From Campylobacteraceae bacterium (lineage in GTDB: Bacteria > Campylobacterota > Campylobacteria > Campylobacterales > Sulfurovaceae), in assembly GCA_027081065.1 (NCBI GenBank), contig JALWLW010000038.1, positions 1 to 21,034 of the forward strand: 21,034 nucleotides of DNA. The letters are read 5' to 3'. Made by a program: the position numbers and the translations under genes. The notes under the pieces were generated by a model, which saw only the letters and a list, made by a program, of their open reading frames with translations, did not search any database and was not told where the DNA came from. Below are positions 1-7,750 of the stretch, piece after piece (the stretch's first letter is position 1; each line of letters begins with the position of its first letter).

Positions 1-27
1 TATAAAAAATAAGGAACTTCAAATAAC

Positions 28-699
28 ATGAGAATTTTAATAATAGAAGATGAAGTAACATTGAGTAAAACCCTATCTGATGGGCTTAAAGAGTTTGGAT
101 ACCAAAATGATGTAGCAGGGAACATTAAAGATGGTGAATACTACCTAGGTATTAGAAATTATGACTTAGTGTTACTTGACTGGATGCTACCAGATGGAAA
201 TGGTATCGATATGATTACGAAACTTAAAGTAAAAGCACCTAAGACAGCTGTCATTGTTCTTTCTGCAAGAGATGACAGAAACAGTGAAATTGAAGCACTT
301 AAAGCTGGAGCTGATGATTACGTAAGAAAACCTTTTGATTTTGAAGTTTTAACCACAAGAATTGAAGCAAAACTTCGTTTTGGTGGCTCAAACATCATTG
401 AAATTGACGATTTAATTATTAACCCTGAAGAGGAAAAAATTATCTATGAAGGTGCAGAAATTGAACTCAAAGGAAAACCTTTTGAAGTTTTAACGCATCT
501 TGCAATGCATAAAGACCAAATTGTCTCTAAAGAACAACTTCTTGATGCTATTTGGGAAGAGCCAGAACTCGTTACACCAAATGTAATTGAAGTAGCAATT
601 AATCAAATTCGACAAAAAATGGATAAACCTTTAAACATTACAACCATTGAAACAGTAAGAAGACGAGGATATAGATTTTGCTTTCCAAAAGGAGCTTAA
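28..699 (+). CDS. OmpR-family two-component response regulator
   Basis: Cytoplasmic DNA-binding response regulator of a two-component system, 223 aa, the usual length for the OmpR/PhoB class. The receiver domain (about 1-115) has the acidic pair D8/E9, phospho-acceptor D51 (in LLDWMLPDG), S79 and the conserved K101 before P102. A winged-helix output domain follows (about 125-220), ending in the typical RRRGYRF motif. A Shine-Dalgarno-like AAGGAA lies at 11-16, before the ATG. The gene runs into a histidine kinase gene on the same strand, so the two are almost certainly a cognate pair. The target genes and the signal cannot be read from the sequence. The family is certain; the orthologue name is not. 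Confidence 0.95.
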   Translation: MRILIIEDEVTLSKTLSDGLKEFGYQNDVAGNIKDGEYYLGIRNYDLVLLDWMLPDGNGIDMITKLKVKAPKTAVIVLSARDDRNSEIEALKAGADDYVRKPFDFEVLTTRIEAKLRFGGSNIIEIDDLIINPEEEKIIYEGAEIELKGKPFEVLTHLAMHKDQIVSKEQLLDAIWEEPELVTPNVIEVAINQIRQKMDKPLNITTIETVRRRGYRFCFPKGA

Positions 700-1982
700 G
701 ACAACGCTTCAGCATTGAGCTTGCCATCTTTATGACGGCAATGCTTCTTCTTATCACCCTCATCTTAACTTTTTACCTCACCTCTACACTGATAAACAAT
801 ATCAAAGAAGAGATGGATCATCACCTTACTTATACCCAAGCTATTTTTTATGACCAAGAAGATTATGAAAATCATATTGATTCTGTATTATTTAAAGAGT
901 TATCTAATAATGAAATTATTATGAATAAAAAACTTGACCTTTCAAAATACCCTTTGGGTTATACATTTTATGAAGATGATGGTAAAGAGTATCTTACTTT
1001 AACCAAATATTATGAACCTAAAAAACTATACTATCGTATTACTCGAAATATTAGCCATGAGAAAAACCTAATTAGTAATATTTATAAGATGATGTTAGCC
1101 TTTATTATGATTGGTATCTTTTTCATACTATCTTATGCCAATCATCTTTCTAAAAAACTGATGAGACCACTTAAAAAATTAACTGAAAAATTTTCAGCAA
1201 TGCATGAAAACCTTTTACATAAAATTGAAACAAGTGAACTTCCTGCTGAATTTGTCTCGTTAGCTGACTCCATTAACTTATTAATCACTAAAGTTAGCAC
1301 TTCCATTACCTACAGAAAAGAACTTTATATAGGAACAGCACATGAACTAAAAACACCTTTAGCCGTTATGCGTCTAAAAAACCAAATAACCCTTATGAAA
1401 TATAAAAAGCATGATAACATTAAGGAAACACTCAATCAAAATATAGAGTCCATTGATACACTAAATGCTATGATTCATAACCTCTTAGAATATGGACGTG
1501 CAGAAGGTGAACAATTTGAAAAACCTCAACGAGTTAACCTTATTAGACTTATGATGAAAAAGTGTGAAGAGTATGAACTTTTAGCCCACTCACAAGACAG
1601 AAACTTTATCTATCATTTTGATATACCTCATTTTAGAATAAATTTACAACCTTTACTTTTCATGCAAATCTTTCAGAACTTTATTCAAAATGCTTTAAAG
1701 TTTACTCCAAAAGGTAGCTTGGTTAGTTTAAGTACACGTATGGATTTTAATAATTTCATTATTGAAATTAAAGATGAGGGAGAAGGGATAGATGAGAGTA
1801 AAGATCTCTTTGCACCTTTTCAGCGTTCACTAGAATCAACAGGTGCTGGACTAGGACTTTTTCTAGCACAAAATGCTGCTCAATCTATGGGGGTTAATAT
1901 TTCACTAAAAAATCGTCAAGATGGATTAGGTGCTATCGCAAGTATCGCTTTTCCATTAAATAGATTCGTATTAAAAGATTAA
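678..1982 (+). CDS. Sensor histidine kinase
   Basis: Inner-membrane sensor kinase partnering the upstream regulator, up to 434 aa. Two membrane helices (about 14-37 and 137-155) flank a periplasmic sensor region of about 95 residues that I do not recognise. A HAMP-like linker follows, then a HisKA H-box (HELKTPL, phospho-acceptor H222). The HATPase domain has an N-box (N334/N338), a G1 box (DEGEGID, 366-372), an F-box (LFAPF) and a G2 box (GAGLGL, 389-394). No ATG is well placed. The open frame begins after an in-frame TAG at 672-674, and the only usual-type start is TTG at 678, inside the regulator gene. The next ATG, at 732, would cut into the first membrane helix. The coding content is certain; the start is not. 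Confidence 0.9.
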   Translation: MLSKRSLRQRFSIELAIFMTAMLLLITLILTFYLTSTLINNIKEEMDHHLTYTQAIFYDQEDYENHIDSVLFKELSNNEIIMNKKLDLSKYPLGYTFYEDDGKEYLTLTKYYEPKKLYYRITRNISHEKNLISNIYKMMLAFIMIGIFFILSYANHLSKKLMRPLKKLTEKFSAMHENLLHKIETSELPAEFVSLADSINLLITKVSTSITYRKELYIGTAHELKTPLAVMRLKNQITLMKYKKHDNIKETLNQNIESIDTLNAMIHNLLEYGRAEGEQFEKPQRVNLIRLMMKKCEEYELLAHSQDRNFIYHFDIPHFRINLQPLLFMQIFQNFIQNALKFTPKGSLVSLSTRMDFNNFIIEIKDEGEGIDESKDLFAPFQRSLESTGAGLGLFLAQNAAQSMGVNISLKNRQDGLGAIASIAFPLNRFVLKD

Positions 1983-2065
1983 CTTACAAAAGGCTCTTCT
2001 TCAACTCCAAGTTGCTCCAATAAACTCACTTTTTCAATAAACCATAAGCTTGGATAAGCTATAAA
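1979..2065 (-). pseudogene. Possible 3' remnant of a lost gene, antisense to the flanking genes
   Basis: The spacer after the kinase gene holds a stretch that is open on the minus strand for 28 codons from the TGA at 2066-2068 to a TAA at 1979-1981, with no start codon. The reading is protein-like, with a C-terminal segment LLEQLGVEEEPFVS. It could be the tail of a decayed gene, or chance. I do not recognise the family. Confidence 0.25.
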
Positions 2066-2100
2066 TCAAAAGAAATAATAAAATATAAGTGAGTATATAA

Positions 2101-2352
2101 ATGGCATTATTAATTGCAGATGATTGTATTGCGTGTGACGCATGTAGAGAAGAGTGTCCTAACGAGGCTATTGAAGAAAATGACCCTATCTATATCATAG
2201 ATTCTGATCGTTGTACAGAGTGTGTAGGACACTACGATGAGCCACAATGTATTGCTGTTTGTCCTGTAGATTGTATTGGTTCAGATCCGGATAATGTCGA
2301 AACAGTTGAAGAGTTAAAATTTAAATTTTCACAACTAGATTTAGAAGAATAG
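2101..2352 (+). CDS. YfhL-type 2[4Fe-4S] ferredoxin
   Basis: Small acidic cytoplasmic electron carrier, 83 aa. The first cluster motif is C9-x2-C12-x2-C15-x3-C19-P. The second is C38-x2-C41-x8-C50-x3-C54-P, and C58 follows. The 8-residue insertion between the second and third cysteines of the second motif, plus a C-terminal acidic extension, are hallmarks of the YfhL/Allochromatium-type low-potential ferredoxins. An AAGTGAG ribosome-site-like sequence (2087-2093) lies 7 nt before the ATG. It stands as a single gene, closed by the hairpin at 2361-2382. The redox partner is unknown; nothing nearby names one. Confidence 0.93.
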   Translation: MALLIADDCIACDACREECPNEAIEENDPIYIIDSDRCTECVGHYDEPQCIAVCPVDCIGSDPDNVETVEELKFKFSQLDLEE

Positions 2353-2360
2353 GAAAGAAG

Positions 2361-2382
2361 ATGAGATATCTTTTTATCTCAT
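2361..2382. terminator. Hairpin terminator between convergent ferredoxin and bamA genes
   Basis: ATGAGATA (2361-2368) pairs perfectly with TATCTCAT (2375-2382) across a 6-nt loop, starting 8 nt after the ferredoxin stop codon. A/T-rich flanks on both sides make it a plausible bidirectional terminator for the ferredoxin gene and for bamA arriving on the other strand. The stem is short and poor in G/C, so strength is uncertain. Confidence 0.6.
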
Positions 2383-2401
2383 TATTAAATTAACAGAAGT
2401 A

Positions 2402-4660
2402 TTAAAACTTCTGTCCCATTGTAAACTCAAATACTGCTGGTTGATCATAACTTGTAGGGTCTACTGCTTTAGCAAATACCAAATTAATCGGTCCCATTGG
2501 TGAGAACCATTCAAGTGCAACCCCGTAGCCCTCTTTAGTAATACTGTTAACACCAACACCCCCAATCACACCATGGTCATAGAAAAAAGCCAATCGCATT
2601 TTTGCAGCCTTAGAAAGAGGCACACTCGCTTCAATCGTATTAATTAAACTTTGTGTTCCCCCTTTTAACTCTCTCGTTCCATTGATATCAAATTCAAATG
2701 GTGTAATACTATATGGCTGAAACCCTCTTACAGATCCTATACCACCCATAAAAAGCTTTTCAGGTATGGCTATGTTTCCTTGGTCTTTTAAATAGCGTCC
2801 TCGAACTTTATAACGCATAATTAAATCATAATCAATTAAATCTTCTAAACCATAATAAACACCAAACCTAGCTGATGCATCCACAAATTTTTGATTTCCA
2901 CCAATACCTGAATACCCTAAGCTACCTCCTAAAATAATACCCTCTCTAGGTGTATAAAAATCATCCGTAGAATCATAGTTTAAGCCAACAGAAAAAGTAC
3001 TTTTTGCATAGTTTAAATCTTTTGGTTCAAAAATAAATGTTCCAAAGTCTACAAGAACATCAGGATTGTCACTATTATTAGCATCTACTGCTTCATTTTC
3101 ACTAAATGAGTAACTCAAAGAACCAAAAAGGTTTCGTGTCAACTGTTTACCAATATTAGCACTAGCACCTATACTCTTTTGATTATAGGTAGGGTATGCA
3201 AATTCACTTTGAAAAATGCTTGCACCCATACTATAGTCACTATCCCATACTCTAGGATTTTGAATGTTTAAAGAATAATTTTTACTAACTTCAGAAAAAT
3301 CAAAAGAGATACCTGCATTAATCCCAGACCCCATAATATTTCTATCTGAGAGTGAAGCTGAAATCATTGCACCTTGAAAAGATCCATAACCTCCACCAGC
3401 TTGTACACTCCCTGTAGCCGTCTCTTTTACCTTAACTAACAAGTTCATTGTATGGGCATCAAGTCGCTCTTTTTCAATGTCTACTTTTTCAAAATAACCT
3501 CGACGACCTAAAGCATTTTTAGAATCCTTTAAATCAGTCAAAGAAAACAGGTCACCTGGTGCTAAATAGATATCTCGTCTAATAACTCTATCAATAGTCG
3601 TATGATTACCAGAAATAATAACATCATTAATCACAACCTTATTCCCAGGAATAATACTATATTGAATATCTACGGTTTTATCTTTATTATTTTTTCTAAA
3701 GTCTGGATTAACACGAACAAAAGCATAACCTAAGTTAGCAACCTGCTCTTCTAAATAGGCTTTATCTTTACGAAGTTTTGCAATGTTAAAAACTTTTCCT
3801 TCTAAAGCTTTAAATTTATCTCGAACTTTATCTAAATCTAAGCCCTCAACATTCCCTTTAATTCTAATACTATTAATCGTATATTGCTCACCCTCTGAAA
3901 TATTATAACTAATATTTGCCTTATATGACCCCGAATCTATTCGCATTAAAGGGTCTGAAACTGTTGCATCCATGTATCCATTTTGCATATATACATCTTG
4001 TGCGCGTTTTCCATCCAATGCCAAATCATCTAAGTGGGCGACTCCATCATTTAATCCTGGAAACCAACCCATAAAATCTTCTTCTTGATTGGCTAATACG
4101 GCTTCTAACTCATCAGTATCAAGCTTTTTTGCTCCTGCGAAATCAATATTTTCAATATAAATTTTTTCACCTTTATTCACATTAAAAGTGACAGCAACAC
4201 TCTCTTCTTTTGGTTCAATATCAACCTCTACAACAGTATCATAATAACCATCTCGCTCAATTTTTTTAATTAACTTTCTTTTTGCTGACTCTATTTTTTG
4301 AGCATCATATAAATCACCTTTACGTAACCCAATAGAGATAAATTCCTCTTCTTGTTCATCTTTAGAGCTGTAGCCATTCATTTCCAATTTAGAGATGGCT
4401 GACTTTTCTTTAAAATCATATACTAGCCCTCCCTCTTTTGTCACAGACACAATAATATCAGAAAAATACCCTTGTCTATAAAACTCTTTAATTGAAGTAT
4501 CTATTTTATTAATATCAAATGCTTCGCCAACATTGATTTTTGAGATTTCTGTAGCCATCTCATTTGAGAGGTGAACTAAGCCATTATATTTAATTGAAGT
4601 GATATTTTGAGAAAGAAGAATCGAGCTAAGCCCAACAGATAGTGTAAAAATTTTTTTCAT
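2402..4660 (-). CDS. bamA: Outer-membrane protein assembly factor BamA
   Basis: Essential outer-membrane insertase (Omp85 family) that folds beta-barrel proteins into the outer membrane; 752 aa, a normal length. An N-terminal signal peptide (about 1-17) is followed by a series of POTRA repeats in the periplasm, with recurring patterns such as 'G...I..I...G' and '.GYF/Y.D..V' up to about residue 400. The C-terminal half is a 16-strand barrel with the conserved VRGF motif (644-647, in GGIGSVRGFQPYS), and the protein ends in a terminal phenylalanine (MGQKF), the usual barrel-targeting end. An AAGGAA ribosome site lies 12 nt before the ATG. It is divergent from tyrA, an arrangement I recall from Campylobacter jejuni (Cj0129c/Cj0130). 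Identification is secure. Confidence 0.97.
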   Translation of the reverse strand: MKKIFTLSVGLSSILLSQNITSIKYNGLVHLSNEMATEISKINVGEAFDINKIDTSIKEFYRQGYFSDIIVSVTKEGGLVYDFKEKSAISKLEMNGYSSKDEQEEEFISIGLRKGDLYDAQKIESAKRKLIKKIERDGYYDTVVEVDIEPKEESVAVTFNVNKGEKIYIENIDFAGAKKLDTDELEAVLANQEEDFMGWFPGLNDGVAHLDDLALDGKRAQDVYMQNGYMDATVSDPLMRIDSGSYKANISYNISEGEQYTINSIRIKGNVEGLDLDKVRDKFKALEGKVFNIAKLRKDKAYLEEQVANLGYAFVRVNPDFRKNNKDKTVDIQYSIIPGNKVVINDVIISGNHTTIDRVIRRDIYLAPGDLFSLTDLKDSKNALGRRGYFEKVDIEKERLDAHTMNLLVKVKETATGSVQAGGGYGSFQGAMISASLSDRNIMGSGINAGISFDFSEVSKNYSLNIQNPRVWDSDYSMGASIFQSEFAYPTYNQKSIGASANIGKQLTRNLFGSLSYSFSENEAVDANNSDNPDVLVDFGTFIFEPKDLNYAKSTFSVGLNYDSTDDFYTPREGIILGGSLGYSGIGGNQKFVDASARFGVYYGLEDLIDYDLIMRYKVRGRYLKDQGNIAIPEKLFMGGIGSVRGFQPYSITPFEFDINGTRELKGGTQSLINTIEASVPLSKAAKMRLAFFYDHGVIGGVGVNSITKEGYGVALEWFSPMGPINLVFAKAVDPTSYDQPAVFEFTMGQKF

Positions 4661-4735
4661 AAAGTTAATTATTCCTTCGATTATTCATCTATGTGAATTA
4701 ATAGCCATTAGTGTATCTATTTTTCACTAAAAAAG

Positions 4736-4744
4736 TGCTATAAT
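4736..4744 (+). promoter_or_regulatory. Extended -10 promoter of tyrA
   Basis: TGCTATAAT is a perfect extended -10 element (TGn-TATAAT, with TATAAT at 4739-4744). The predicted transcript start lies about 30 nt before the tyrA ATG, leaving room for the AAAGAGAG ribosome site at 4766-4773. I see no clear -35, as is common for extended -10 promoters in this phylum. Confidence 0.7.
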
Positions 4745-4781
4745 CCCACAAAAACAAATAGATATAAAGAGAGATGTCAAC

Positions 4782-5612
4782 ATGAATATTGGTATAATTG
4801 GTCTAGGTCTCATGGGTGGTTCATTGGGCTTAGCATTAAAGAAAATTCCTCACAAATATTCTCTCTTAGGTTACGACCACAATCCTAGCCATACCAGTGA
4901 TGCTTTAGAACTCAATTTAGTTGACAAAATTACCTCTAATTTTAATGACATCAAAGCTTGTGATGTCATTGTGTTAACCATTCCTGTTGATGCTATCATT
5001 GCTACAGCACAAACATTAACGGAGATTCCTAAAAACTGTACAGTTATCGACTTTGGAAGTAGCAAAGAAAAAATTTCAAATGCCATTCCAACAAAAATAC
5101 GTCAAAACTTCGTCACAGCCCACCCCATGACAGGAACAGAAAAGTTTGGGCCTTCTGCTGCGATTGAAGGTTTATATACTGAAAAGACCATGGTTATCTG
5201 TGATATTGAAAAAAGTGCTGATTACCAAAAAGAGGTTGCCATTGGTATCTTTAAAGACATCCATGCCAAAATAGTTTTCATGGATGCCAAAGAACATGAT
5301 CGTCATGCTGCCTTCATCTCCCACATGCCCCATGCCGTCTCTTACGCCCTAGCACAATCCGTCATGAAACAAGAAGACCCTAAAAGCATCATCGCCCTTG
5401 CTGGTGGTGGATTTAAAAGCATGAGCCGTATTGCCAAATCTTCTCCTGATATGTGGGAAGATATTTTTCGTCAAAACAAAGAAAATCTTTTAGAGTCCAT
5501 TGAAGCGTTTAACATAGAGATGCAACTCTGCCAAAAACTCATAGAAAATGAAAAGTGGGATGAGTTACATCAATGGATGAGTGAAGCGAATAAATTGCAT
5601 GATATACTTTAA
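4782..5612 (+). CDS. tyrA: Prephenate dehydrogenase
   Basis: Cytoplasmic enzyme of tyrosine synthesis that oxidatively decarboxylates prephenate to 4-hydroxyphenylpyruvate, normally with NAD+. At 276 aa it is the monofunctional form, without a chorismate-mutase or ACT domain. The N-terminal Rossmann fold has G7-x-G9-x-x-G12. The HPMTG motif (H114) and the later HAAFISHMPHA segment (about 175-185) are the conserved substrate-pocket regions of the TyrA family. Start choice is supported by a good ribosome site and the strong promoter upstream. Its 3' end overlaps the convergent sanA-like gene by 4 nt. Arogenate specificity cannot be excluded by eye. Confidence 0.95.
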   Translation: MNIGIIGLGLMGGSLGLALKKIPHKYSLLGYDHNPSHTSDALELNLVDKITSNFNDIKACDVIVLTIPVDAIIATAQTLTEIPKNCTVIDFGSSKEKISNAIPTKIRQNFVTAHPMTGTEKFGPSAAIEGLYTEKTMVICDIEKSADYQKEVAIGIFKDIHAKIVFMDAKEHDRHAAFISHMPHAVSYALAQSVMKQEDPKSIIALAGGGFKSMSRIAKSSPDMWEDIFRQNKENLLESIEAFNIEMQLCQKLIENEKWDELHQWMSEANKLHDIL

Positions 5613-6265
5613 TTTTTATAAGCCACTTCCACCTTCTCCCCATAAAACTTAGGCTCAACCCCAAAGACATTCACATCTAAAACAGCTTTCACCCGTGCTA
5701 AAAGTTCTCTTCTTCTCATGCGTTCTGCCCAAATGGTATGGGGAAAACCTTTGGCGACAAAACCCAAAACTTTTTGCTCTTTTGCATGGGCAAGGTAAAT
5801 GGCACGTTCTAAATGAAACTTTTGAGAGACAATGATGTAATCTTCTAAATCAAAAATGGCTTTGGCTCTTACAATGGAGTCTAAGGTTCTAAACCCTGCG
5901 TAATCTAGTTGAATGTATTGAGAGGGAATTCCTGCTTTGACCAAGTCGTCATGCATTTGGGTTGGTTCATCGTAACTTTTGTTGCCGTTGTCTCCAGAGA
6001 CAACTATGGCTTTTACTTTTCCTGCTTTAAAAAGTTTTGCAGCAGCTTCTATTCGATATTTGTAAAAATAGTTGATTCGATTGCCACTTAAATATTTTGA
6101 ACAACCCAAAACCAAGGCTGCTTTTTTTGCTGGTATCTCCTGCACATTGCTATAAATACTAGCTTTAGCCTCTTTTACCATACGTTCATAGTTATAGACA
6201 CTAACGTAGTAAACAGCTATTATGAAAAGGTCTAAAATAAGCAACCATTTTAAAAACTTTAACAT
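5609..6265 (-). CDS. SanA/YdcF-like DUF218 membrane protein
   Basis: 218-aa protein with one N-terminal membrane helix (about 4-24) and a DUF218 domain. Family-typical segments are ALVLGCSKYL (50-59), Y-RIEAAAKLF (70-79), a VVSGDNG segment (88-94) and the DYAGFRTLDS / IIVSQKFHLERA region (121-155). Closest in layout to E. coli SanA, linked to envelope barrier function and vancomycin exclusion; the biochemical activity of this family is not well established. The ATG directly abuts the TAG of the DUF389 gene (no spacer), so it is probably the last gene of the long bat-type run. Only a weak ribosome site is visible, which suits translational coupling. Confidence 0.85.
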   Translation of the reverse strand: MLKFLKWLLILDLFIIAVYYVSVYNYERMVKEAKASIYSNVQEIPAKKAALVLGCSKYLSGNRINYFYKYRIEAAAKLFKAGKVKAIVVSGDNGNKSYDEPTQMHDDLVKAGIPSQYIQLDYAGFRTLDSIVRAKAIFDLEDYIIVSQKFHLERAIYLAHAKEQKVLGFVAKGFPHTIWAERMRRRELLARVKAVLDVNVFGVEPKFYGEKVEVAYKN

Positions 6266-7738
6266 CTACAACTCATACCAAAAAGAAGCCAACACTTTAA
6301 CCTCTTCCCCTACTTCTTGGGCAATCAACACTTTGAGTTGCTCTTTCTCTTCTTTACTCAAAATGTCCGAAGCAATCACTTCACAACGCACCTCTTTGCC
6401 TTGTAAATCAATGTTTTTTAAATGAATGTTTTTAGAGCCAATGCTTGTCTCAAAGGCACTTAGTTGCTGTTGTATGTCAATGTCATATTTCATTTTTGTA
6501 AATGAGATGTACAACGGCACAGAGACAATAGCCACCAACACCAAAGCCCCAAATATTCCCTTTTTAGCCACAGCCACAGGCGAAAACCCAAGCATAAGAA
6601 AGGTTAATGAAGCAGCTAAAACAATGCCCACTAAGTTGGTAATAAACAACAAAAGTGCCGAGCTGAACATGTGCCACTCACCCCAACCAAGCCCAATGCC
6701 TGAAACAGCTAATGGAGGCACAAGTGCCACAGCAATCGCCACACCTGCTAGTGAGCCAATAATCTTCTCATTTGACTTAGCATAAGCAGCAGCTACCCCT
6801 GAAACAATGGCTACGAGCATGTCTAAAATGGTAGGAGACAAACGACCGTTCATCTCAGAAGTTAGCTGAGAAAGAGGCAACAACCATGAGATGAAAATAG
6901 CTGTGGCTTCTGCTTTGGTCTCTAACTTAACAGGCGTGTGCAAAGAGTTCACCGAGTCAATGGTAACAGAGAGTTCACGCCCAGCTTCAATGTACAGGCT
7001 ATGGCTATGGACATAACCCACCGATTGAGGTAAACTTTTAGGGGTCTGATTTAAGATGTGTGACTGAAAAAGGTAACCCACATACTCTAAAATAGACGAG
7101 GGAGAAAGCACCACTAACGAAAGCCGTGAATCGTTAAATTTAAGATAGTTAGTAATAAGTTTAGAAGCAAAAGTACGGTTATTGTACTCTACCCCCACAG
7201 ATCCAATGGCTGAAAACTTTAACACTTTTTCTTTGGCCGTGGTCACCGTAAATGCTGTGTGTGTTAACGCGTTTATTTTTTTAATGGTACTAAAAAAGGA
7301 CTTGGTTCTCTCCCAAAAACTAAGTTTTTCCATCGAACTTGAAAAAGAGTCCAAAGGAGGAACTTCACCAATGACCACTTCTTGTAGTACCAAGTTGTCG
7401 TTACAATAGAGCAAATCTAGCTTTTTATCACAAGGAGTTAGGGCTAAGTCCACACGAGCTTCAAGCTCATTAGGAAAGTCAAAAGTACTTTTTAACTCTT
7501 TTTGCTCTGCTCTAGGAATAATACCTAAACTCAAACCACGTTCGGATGCAAAATGCATCACTTTTTTTAATTCATCTATAGGTGCTGTAACTAAAATATG
7601 CTCATTGCCCTCAACACTTAAAGCATCAAGTTTTTTGATGTCACTAGAAAGTAATTCAACGCCTTTGCTCTTCGCATAAGCCACAACGGAAGCAATGAAG
7701 TCATTATCTTCTTTTTTGTGTATGTAGTAATATTTCAT
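6266..7738 (-). CDS. DUF389 membrane protein with a degenerate diacylglycerol-kinase-like N-terminal region
   Basis: 490 aa. Residues about 275-415 are the second half of a DUF389/TIGR00341 membrane domain: a SPTILDMLVAIVSGVAAAYA segment, then GVAIAVALVPPLAVSGIGLG and LLLFITNLVGIVLAA. The usual earlier DUF389 helices with an 'IGAMLISPLMGP'-type motif are absent. In their place, residues about 1-270 read like a lipid/diacylglycerol-kinase fold: LGIIPRAEQKELKSTFDFP resembles the 'GIIPxGTgNdfA' loop, followed by LDLLYCND and a beta-rich accessory lobe. The catalytic GGDGT motif is replaced by VTAPIDEL (50-57), so kinase activity is unlikely. It follows batD by 12 nt. The DUF389 call is firm; the N-terminal reading is inference. 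Confidence 0.8.
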   Translation of the reverse strand: MKYYYIHKKEDNDFIASVVAYAKSKGVELLSSDIKKLDALSVEGNEHILVTAPIDELKKVMHFASERGLSLGIIPRAEQKELKSTFDFPNELEARVDLALTPCDKKLDLLYCNDNLVLQEVVIGEVPPLDSFSSSMEKLSFWERTKSFFSTIKKINALTHTAFTVTTAKEKVLKFSAIGSVGVEYNNRTFASKLITNYLKFNDSRLSLVVLSPSSILEYVGYLFQSHILNQTPKSLPQSVGYVHSHSLYIEAGRELSVTIDSVNSLHTPVKLETKAEATAIFISWLLPLSQLTSEMNGRLSPTILDMLVAIVSGVAAAYAKSNEKIIGSLAGVAIAVALVPPLAVSGIGLGWGEWHMFSSALLLFITNLVGIVLAASLTFLMLGFSPVAVAKKGIFGALVLVAIVSVPLYISFTKMKYDIDIQQQLSAFETSIGSKNIHLKNIDLQGKEVRCEVIASDILSKEEKEQLKVLIAQEVGEEVKVLASFWYEL

Positions 7739-7750
7739 TAAATCAATCCT

